From Cryphonectria parasitica EP155 (taxonomy: Eukaryota > Ascomycota > Sordariomycetes > Diaporthales > Cryphonectriaceae), in the NCBI RefSeq assembly GCF_011745365.1, contig NW_024468913.1, forward strand, positions 1,364,001 through 1,428,000: a stretch of 64,000 nucleotides of DNA. The letters are read 5' to 3'. The notes under the pieces were generated by a model, which saw only the letters and a program-made list of their open reading frames with translations, made no database searches and was not told the DNA's origin. A program made the translations under genes and the position numbers. Of this stretch, positions 57,523 to 64,000 are shown in pieces; position 1 is the stretch's first letter; every line of letters begins with the position of its first letter.

Positions 57523-58561
57523 ATGGACGCGACGGCGCCACCATCATCACTATTCGCCTCTATGCTAGCGGCGCGCGCCGCTTTTGACAAATGCGAACCT
57601 CCCAGTATCTGTTCGCGAGGCACTCATAAACAAGACGCGAAACGACGCAGCTGCACGCTTCATGGTAGACCGTGTGCTTCACAACGCTGCCCACAGCGGG
57701 AGACAACTTTCGTTTCTTGATGCTTCTGAACCATATCACAATTGAAGAATTCCGGCGGACGCGGCCATCAGAGCCGCGCAAGGCCCGTCACCCGCGCACA
57801 CGATGCCGCAACAAGAAGGGCGCTCTGCAGGGACCGTTTGTGTCCCGCAGATCGTGGAGGTATGTAATGCAATTTTTGTTCCCTATCTGGAAACACGGCA
57901 GCCTTCAGACCCGCACACCCAAATACTAACGTCTTCCTCATGTTTGCAGGCTGATTTGTCCTCATTCCACGAGACGCACTTTGGCGACACTGCGCTGGCG
58001 GCATTCGCTAGGGACTTTCTCACCCCTCGCACTACGCCGCATGAGGTGATTCTCGGCAGCGACGGCGATAAATATGATCAGGTTGATGAAGAAGATGACG
58101 ACGATGGCCTAGGTTACTATCCGGACGGGGTCAAGCGCACCCTCACAGACGAGCAAATTGCCATATTCCGACACTCTGAGCTGCAAGCTCTGCAGAAAGC
58201 GCAAGAGCAAGAGCAAGGTCAAGCCCAGCGCAGGCGCAACAGCTCGTCCCCAATACCTATGGATCTCGATGTTGAGAGTGCCGAGGACGGAGAGCTACAG
58301 GAGGATGAGTGCGTACAACGGGTGGTCCCCACCAAGAAGAAGAAAAAGAACAAGAAGAAGAAGCGCGGCAGTGGGAACAGCAACAAGAAGCAGTGGGAGC
58401 CAGACCCTGAACGTCGCAAGAGGACATGGGACGTCGTGGAGACGGGACTGGATGCCCTGGCTTATGACGATGCAGGTCAATCCGGTCCAGCATCCGAGCA
58501 TGTGGCTCAACGTCGAAGGGTCACATATGCTGATGATGATGGTGATGGTGATGATGATTGA
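57523..58561 (+). pseudogene. Lysine-rich conserved fungal protein with disrupted 5' half (DUF3807-like)
   Basis: A plausible start (ATG 57523: MDATAPPSSLFASMLAARAA) runs out of frame near 57592. The next open stretch, NLPVSVREALINKTRNDAAA through SGRQLSFLDASEPYHN, is in the +1 frame and meets a TGA at 57743-57745. The same frame then continues through an ATG at 57803, an intron 57860-57949 (GTATGT...TTGCAG) and a long last exon to a TGA at 58559-58561. The last exon carries ADLSSFHETHFGD, GVKRTLTDEQIAIFRHSELQ, a KKKKKNKKKKR nucleolar-type tract and an acidic tail. Two lesions make the full-length protein impossible as read; a 222-residue product from 57803 remains possible. The family name is from memory. 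Confidence 0.55.
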
Positions 58562-60047
58562 TGCTTCTGTCTTAATGAGGCAAGAACACCACTGTCTGAC
58601 TATACAAAGCTGAGTACTGCCAAGTTGCCCGGCGCCATCATGTGCTGTGAGTATCTCCATTGCGTTCATGACCTCCCCTCCTCATCCTGATGAAAACCTT
58701 TCGTATCGTCATCCTTAGTCGGAAGTCCAACGGGTTCTTGACCTGTGCGCATGCGGCCTGGCCGCTGTGCCTAGTCACACCACGAAGGATCATGTCGAGC
58801 AATAATCTTCTCTCTGAAATTTTTGAAACCCCCCACCCCTACCGACATCCCCTATCCATCTACTGCCAACTTGCAGGCTGACCGCCATTACAGTCCCGCC
58901 CAAATTCTGCCAGGATCGGCCAACTAACAGGTTTCGGGGGAATGGTCCATATTCAAACATATGATTACTATTTTGCAGCAGGATCGGGAACCTGGTCATA
59001 CGACTACAAATGCACAACGACACCAGGCATCAAGTTTCTTTAGACGGTAGGCTTGGTAATACCGGGTGGAGTCTGCGGGCGATCTTCGCTATGCGTTATA
59101 GAAAGCCTGCTCTACTGAGAATAGGGGAGAAGCGCGTTCTCGCCAAACGAGCATATGCAGCTGATCCTTCAACCCCTCCTGTCCTGACAAAACGTACAAG
59201 CCTTTGATGACCATGCAGCGTGCTCGGTTAAACGCATGTGCTCGGGTGGTAATACCTATCGTCACATGGGATTTGAAGCCATTCCCTGCCGAAATCGCAA
59301 GCCACTTGCCGAGGGGGTGGTTCGTTGCTCATAGCAAAGCAGCATAATTTAATAGATTGTTCACGAGAGAAACATGCATTGCCCAGCCCTGTAGAGATCT
59401 TCCAGCCTCTGGTCGTATCTGACCCCTACAGTTGCAAAACTCTTCTCTCAAGCCAGAATCATTTTGTGCTAATTTGCCACAAACATAACACGGGTTACAC
59501 AAATGTTGTGCCATTGATCTGAGAGCTGCACTGCATTGACTCAGCGCAGCAGAGCGAGGACTTTCCGTTGACACTTGACAGTCCTGGGTAAGTCTAGAAC
59601 AATCCATCCTTTCTTCCACGCTCGTCGTCGGGACCGTAACCTGCATTGTCCCACATCACTCGCCCGTGTGTCTCGGTCATGAAGCGAAGGCTTCACTGGG
59701 TAAACATAGCCTCTTCAAGATGTGAAAGCCTCATGACACTCAAACGCAAGACCCCAGCTTTGTTTCTGCTTGCCTGCCGCTGCCCCCCCCCCCCCTCCGG
59801 TCGCTTGTGCCTGCCCGCCTGCTTACATAGTACATCCCTGTTTTCGGCGCTAGCGCGTCGAGATAACGACATCCCACCTTGATTCTGCGCCGCAGCCTTC
59901 ATACTCTCGAGGTCATATCCAAGCGGTTCATCCGGACAGGAGACCACTCTTTACCCCCATCGCACCTCTTTTCATCATCGCATTCGAGAGGAACTGGAGG
60001 CGCGTCTGCTCACCTCCTCCTCCGCGCCCAACGGTCCGCCAGCAAAG
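58562..60047. other. Upstream region of CK2 alpha, no gene seen
   Basis: Short frames only. A run of about fourteen C lies near 59785-59798. The stretch 59880-60047 is pyrimidine-rich and probably the 5' leader of the kinase gene. Confidence 0.5.
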
Positions 60048-61529
60048 ATGGCACGGGTGTACGCAGATGTCAACCAGAACATGCCTCGGGCATACTGGGA
60101 TTACGACAGCGTCAACATCAGTGCGTTCTCCCTATCCACTCCGGCCACCATAGCGACAGTTCGTGACCAGTTTCAAGTCGTGATAGAGCTGACATACTCT
60201 CTTTTAAAACAGGTTGGGGCTTGCTGGAGAACTACGAGGTGGTTCGCAAGATCGGTTCGTGCCACATCCTACTCCCTCCCACCCCTCCTTCCACATCACC
60301 CCCGCGCTTTCGGAATGCATGAAAGTGAAAATATACAACAGCAGACATCTAACTTAGGACTATGTACCCCCCACAGGCCGCGGAAAATACTCTGAGGTGT
60401 TCGAGGGCATCAATGTCGTCAACTACCAAAAGTGTGTCATCAAGGTGCTGAAGCCTGTCAAGAAGAAGAAGATCAAGCGTGAGATCAAGATTCTTCAGAA
60501 CCTGGCTGGAGGCCCGAACATTGTGGCATTGTTGGACGTGGTCAGGGACTCGCAGGTGATTACAACTTCCTCTGGCGGCTCCGCTTTGTGTTCCGCCCTG
60601 GTTCCCCCTACGACCACGTCGAGGAGGAGAAGGGCCGGGGCAACATCCAAACCTCGGACTAGAGCTCCATTTCTAATGACGATATTCTACAGAGTAAGAC
60701 GCCGTCGCTCATCTTCGAATACGTCAACAACACCGACTTTCGCAGTCTCTACCCCAAGTTCAACGACTTCGATGTCCGCTTCTACATCTCCGAGCTCCTC
60801 AAGGCGCTGGATTACTGTCACAGCAAAGGCATCATGCACAGAGATGTGAAGCCTCATAACGTTATGATCGATCATGAGAACAGAAAGGTGACCTCCCTTT
60901 TCCAGGATAATCTTCCTTCCCTAGAGGTTGCTGACTTTCTTTTCAGCTGCGCTTGATTGACTGGGGTCTGGCCGAATTCTATCACCCGGGAACCGAATAC
61001 AACGTTCGCGTTGCTTCTCGGTACTTCAAGGGCCCCGAGCTGCTTGTAGACTTCCAGGAGTATGACTACAGCCTCGACATGTGGAGCCTTGGCGCCATGT
61101 TTGCCTCTATGATCTTTAGAAAGGAGCCTTTCTTCCACGGCAATTCGAACTCGGACCAGCTCGTTAAGATCGCAAAGGTGCTGGGCACAGACGAGCTCTT
61201 TGACTATCTCGACAAGTACGAGATCGAGCTCGACGCCCAGTATGATGACATCCTCGGCCGCTTCCAGAAGAAACCATGGCACAGCTTCGTCAATGCCGAC
61301 AACCAGCGCTTCGTCAGCAATGAGGCGATCGACTTCCTCGACAAGCTGCTGCGCTACGACCACCAGGTATGTCCACCCACCATATCCACTTATATACATG
61401 TGATACTCACAGTTGTGACAGGAGCGGTTGACGGCCAAGGAAGCCATGGCTCACCCCTACTTTAACCCCATCCGCGATGAGGCCAACCTCCAGGCATACC
61501 TGAACGGCGCCCCTGGTGTTGTCAACTAA
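60048..61529 (+). CDS. cka1: Casein kinase II catalytic subunit alpha (6 exons)
   Basis: Constitutive acidophilic Ser/Thr kinase acting in nucleus and cytoplasm as a holoenzyme with beta subunits. Exons are 60048-60120, 60213-60254, 60377-60555, 60693-60887, 60947-61366 and 61422-61529. They give 338 residues, the normal fungal length. Motifs: the glycine-rich loop GRGKYSEVF from residue 39; catalytic Lys61 in VIKVLK; the CK2-specific basic stretch [23 protein letters not shown] at 147-154; the unusual DWG at 168-170 in place of [24 protein letters not shown]; and HPYFNP at the end. The very short second exon (42 bp) explains why simple ORF calling misses the N-lobe. No lesions are seen. Confidence 0.97.
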
Positions 61530-62320
61530 GCAGTCGTTGCAAGCATACAATACTTACATGGTATGAAATACCATAAGATCTGCCTAGTTAGGCCATACCC
61601 AATGACCGCCACGACTTTTGAAGATACTCGAGGACACTGTCTTCTTCTGATAGGGAATCCATGGCATGACACTCTCCCAAGCTTCTGCACGACAGCGGTG
61701 GCCAGACATGGGTGAAGGGATAAGATTTCAGAAGGTCGGTGTGGCGAGTGCGAGGGAAAAGAGGCGACCCGAGGGTATCAGAGCGGCGCCTCCGATTCCA
61801 TGCATCAATTCGAGGATGGTTGGATGGCTGTCAGGCGTGCGGGACAAGCAAGCATGATGCTCAATCTGGCATGTGTGGCATGTGGACACTCTGGGCGTTT
61901 TTCTCGAGGTGCAGGAAGTACAATATGTGATTTCTTTGCGTCTTTCGGCAGGACTCGGGAGTGAGCGGAACTTTGCATATTTGGTTTCGCGTTTGCGAAC
62001 ACATGTTTTCCTCAGGCTCAGACTCTATGATGATTAATATGACCTTGTTCACTGACCAATTTATTTTCTTTGTCGACGTTCGCGAAAAAGAAAACTCATC
62101 CTGGAAGGCGCTCCACACCGTAGTAGTTGTGACTTGTCGGTCAAGGTCTCAAATGTGAAGATGATGCTTCTGGAGAGTATCTATTCTGTCCTGTCTCATA
62201 GAACCTTGCTGTGAAAGCGTTCTAGCGGGTTGCGTGTCATTGGATGAGCCATTCTCGTCAGGGCTTCCATAAAGAACACAACCAATCCCTTTTCCCAGCC
62301 AGGTCCCTCCACGGCGTACT
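61530..62320. other. Convergent 3' region between cka1 and the right-edge gene
   Basis: No gene supported; contains the 3' UTRs of two convergent genes. Confidence 0.5.
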
Positions 62321-64000
62321 TTACATGCAGATGAAACAAAAGTCCCTCTCACAAGTCCACCCATCCTCGCCACACCTCCTCCTCGTACCGCCAGGCGTCT
62401 GCACCACCGACCCTGCCGGACTTGCTGATCTGCCTGTGCCGCCATTATTTACTTCACTTCCTTGTCCCAAAACACGGACGACGCTCTGCGCAAGCTTCTT
62501 GGTTCTCCTTCCTCCCTCCACCTTCTTCATCTTCTTCCTCGTGTCATCTCCTGTTGTTGCGCCCCTGACCGGACCAAGCGGTGTGGTCCTGGCCGGGGTC
62601 CTGAACTTGTGTGACTTTGTTGAGTGGGTGCCTAGGTTGAGAGAGGCGCGCTTCGTCTTCTTCTTGGTGTTTTTGTTGGACATGATTGAGGAGGAGAAGG
62701 AGGTGGAAAGGCGAGGGAACAAGGGTCGGTGGACCAGGATGCGATGGTGGCCCGAGGGTGTGAACTCGGACAGGTCGAAGGAGATCTCGTCTTCGTCGTC
62801 CTCGGCGTCGGACAGGAGCGAGATGAGGCTTGCTGTTGTGGCGGGGGTGCCGATGGTCTGTTTAGACTTGGCTTGGGGTGTCGAAGGCTGTTGTTGTGCC
62901 GCCCGAGATGCGTCTGTGCCGACGGGTTCTGACCGTGGCTGCTCTGTTATGGTGTCTTTCACAGCTGAGCCCGAGCCACTACCGAGCTTAGAGGAGCAGC
63001 GACGCCGAGGTGCGCGGACCTGCGTATGTAGCGGCTTCAGCTCGCTTTGCTGCTCTGCTTCTGAGGGCTGCTCTTGGGCGTGCGGCGCTTCTGAGGACCC
63101 TGGCGTATCAACCAACACTGCCGCCAAAGGACGGCCCGTTGGTCCTGTCTGTCGCCTGACCCTCCTCCTGGGCAACAGAGTCTCTTCGTCGGAGAACATG
63201 AAGTCCGGGTCCATCATGTTTCTTGCAAATTTCTCCCGTGGTTTTTTGCCTGAATCCTCGGTTTGTTTGCCCTGTCGATCCTCCAAGGTAGCTTGACTGT
63301 GCCGACCCTTGGCCGTGACCTCGTGTAGCGCTGCACTGATTCGAACTGGTAACTCCACAGTAGATTTTTTGCAGACTCGAACAGCCTCGTCGGCGACTTC
63401 TTTGATGGCCCTCCGATTGACTGATCCAGACGTTCCCTGAGAAATCTGCTTCGTCATGCTGATATCCACGAAAAGCCGTTGTCTAGCTGGCTTCTTGCTA
63501 CCAGCCCCTGTGACATCCAAAAACAATTCGACATCACTATCTTGCCAGGACGTCTGATCGACTGGGTTTTGTTGGCACGCATCGACATGCTGAACAGACT
63601 CGGTCTCAGTCTCAACATGACCCGCCTTCTCCACCTGCGATAGCTCTTTTGTACCTTCGCTTCGCCTTCCTCCTTTGCGATTCTGTGGACGCCTCGCTAT
63701 TCTTGGTTTTGCGTGGTGCTTTCTTAAAGGAGATGGTTTCCCTAGTGATCTGGCAGTCCGTGTCTTCCGAATCGAGGGTGGCGTATCCGGCATATTTTCT
63801 ATGACGTCCTTGATCAAGTTGTAGTGGCTGTTGTCGTTGTTAGGACTGCTGTCGACCGCGGGGAACTTCTGTCTTATCAGGGGTGACTCCTTGGTCTGGA
63901 GCGGACTGCCGGAAGTGCCCAGCAGTACATCCTCCTCGTCATCTGCATCTCGACTGTGTGGCCTTAGAAGAGATTTTCTCACGCCCTTCCGTGGAGCCTG
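62321..64000 (-). CDS. Basic nuclear-type protein, 5'-partial (runs off the window)
   Basis: An uninterrupted minus-strand frame of about 559 codons enters from the right edge and ends at a TAA at 62321-62323. The first ATG is beyond the window. The visible part is mostly disordered and rich in Ser, Arg, Lys and Gln, with basic patches (KPRIARRPQNRKGGRR, SNKNTKKKTKRA) and short hydrophobic islands. One is SLISLLSDAEDDEDEISFDL, followed by FTPSGHHRILVHRPLF, an acidic-plus-aromatic pattern like a histone- or chromatin-binding motif. The extreme C-terminus, TPGGTRRRCGEDGWTCERDF plus CFICM, has four closely spaced Cys and may bind zinc or a partner. The product is not recognised with confidence; a chromatin or kinetochore role is a guess from composition. 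Confidence 0.7.
   Translation of the reverse strand, partial: QAPRKGVRKSLLRPHSRDADDEEDVLLGTSGSPLQTKESPLIRQKFPAVDSSPNNDNSHYNLIKDVIENMPDTPPSIRKTRTARSLGKPSPLRKHHAKPRIARRPQNRKGGRRSEGTKELSQVEKAGHVETETESVQHVDACQQNPVDQTSWQDSDVELFLDVTGAGSKKPARQRLFVDISMTKQISQGTSGSVNRRAIKEVADEAVRVCKKSTVELPVRISAALHEVTAKGRHSQATLEDRQGKQTEDSGKKPREKFARNMMDPDFMFSDEETLLPRRRVRRQTGPTGRPLAAVLVDTPGSSEAPHAQEQPSEAEQQSELKPLHTQVRAPRRRCSSKLGSGSGSAVKDTITEQPRSEPVGTDASRAAQQQPSTPQAKSKQTIGTPATTASLISLLSDAEDDEDEISFDLSEFTPSGHHRILVHRPLFPRLSTSFSSSIMSNKNTKKKTKRASLNLGTHSTKSHKFRTPARTTPLGPVRGATTGDDTRKKMKKVEGGRRTKKLAQSVVRVLGQGSEVNNGGTGRSASPAGSVVQTPGGTRRRCGEDGWTCERDFCFICM

Noticed and set aside
62244..63296. 350-codon plus-strand open frame
   Set aside because: Antisense to a longer uninterrupted minus-strand frame and without recognisable domains. 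The Cys- and Ser-rich translation looks like a complement of basic coding DNA.
1..64000. CRISPR array, bacterial operon or prophage features
   Set aside because: Spliceosomal introns and eukaryotic gene content throughout; no direct-repeat/spacer array.

Overview
The window is nuclear DNA of a filamentous ascomycete (Pezizomycotina, most likely a Sordariomycete). The evidence is short GT-AG introns of about 45-230 bp with CTRAY-like branch sites, single-copy eukaryotic housekeeping genes (CK2 alpha, Dus3, Atg14, Rcf2, Sfp1-type regulator), and a transposon-rich, AT-rich block whose decayed genes carry CAG/CAA/CGA-to-stop changes of the kind left by repeat-induced point mutation (RIP).

Layout. 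(1) About 1-19 kb is a decayed accessory compartment. It holds a RIP-damaged Ty3/gypsy chromovirus-like retrotransposon on the minus strand (gag, reverse transcriptase, integrase and a C-terminal chromodomain are still readable), its LTR at 7534-7769, a solo LTR with a perfect 5-bp target duplication at 12021-12253, and pseudogenes: a protein kinase, an F-box-type gene split by the solo LTR, and two fungal orphan families. Short tandem and palindromic repeats and a small tRNA-like/TIR element are also present. (2) 19.6-21.6 kb: a DHA2-type MFS efflux transporter. (3) 25.4-29 kb, minus strand: an Sfp1-type C2H2 regulator followed, in the same frame after a TAG stop, by a second two-finger zinc-finger module. 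(4) 29-36 kb: about 7 kb without a convincing gene, upstream of sfp1. (5) 36-46.9 kb: Rcf2, a kelch-repeat protein, tRNA-dihydrouridine synthase Dus3 and a large AAA+ ATPase. (6) 48.6-50.7 kb: a secreted sedolisin (S53) peptidase whose promoter has a TATA box, GATA sites and two palindromes. (7) 50.7-53.6 kb: gene-poor, with a probable zinc-cluster transcription factor relic. (8) 53.6-64 kb: Atg14, a conserved 210-residue fungal protein, a nucleolar-looking lysine-rich protein with a disrupted 5' half, CK2 alpha, and an incomplete basic nuclear-type protein running off the right edge.

The housekeeping genes do not form one pathway. They cover growth and ribosome control (Sfp1, CK2), tRNA modification (Dus3), respiration (Rcf2), autophagy (Atg14) and extracellular proteolysis (sedolisin). 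No secondary-metabolite cluster, CRISPR array or complete tRNA gene was found. The observations most worth checking are the in-frame TAG between the Sfp1 body and the extra zinc fingers, the LTR hairpin with paired substitutions, the solo LTR that splits an F-box reading frame exactly, and the two palindromes in the sedolisin promoter.
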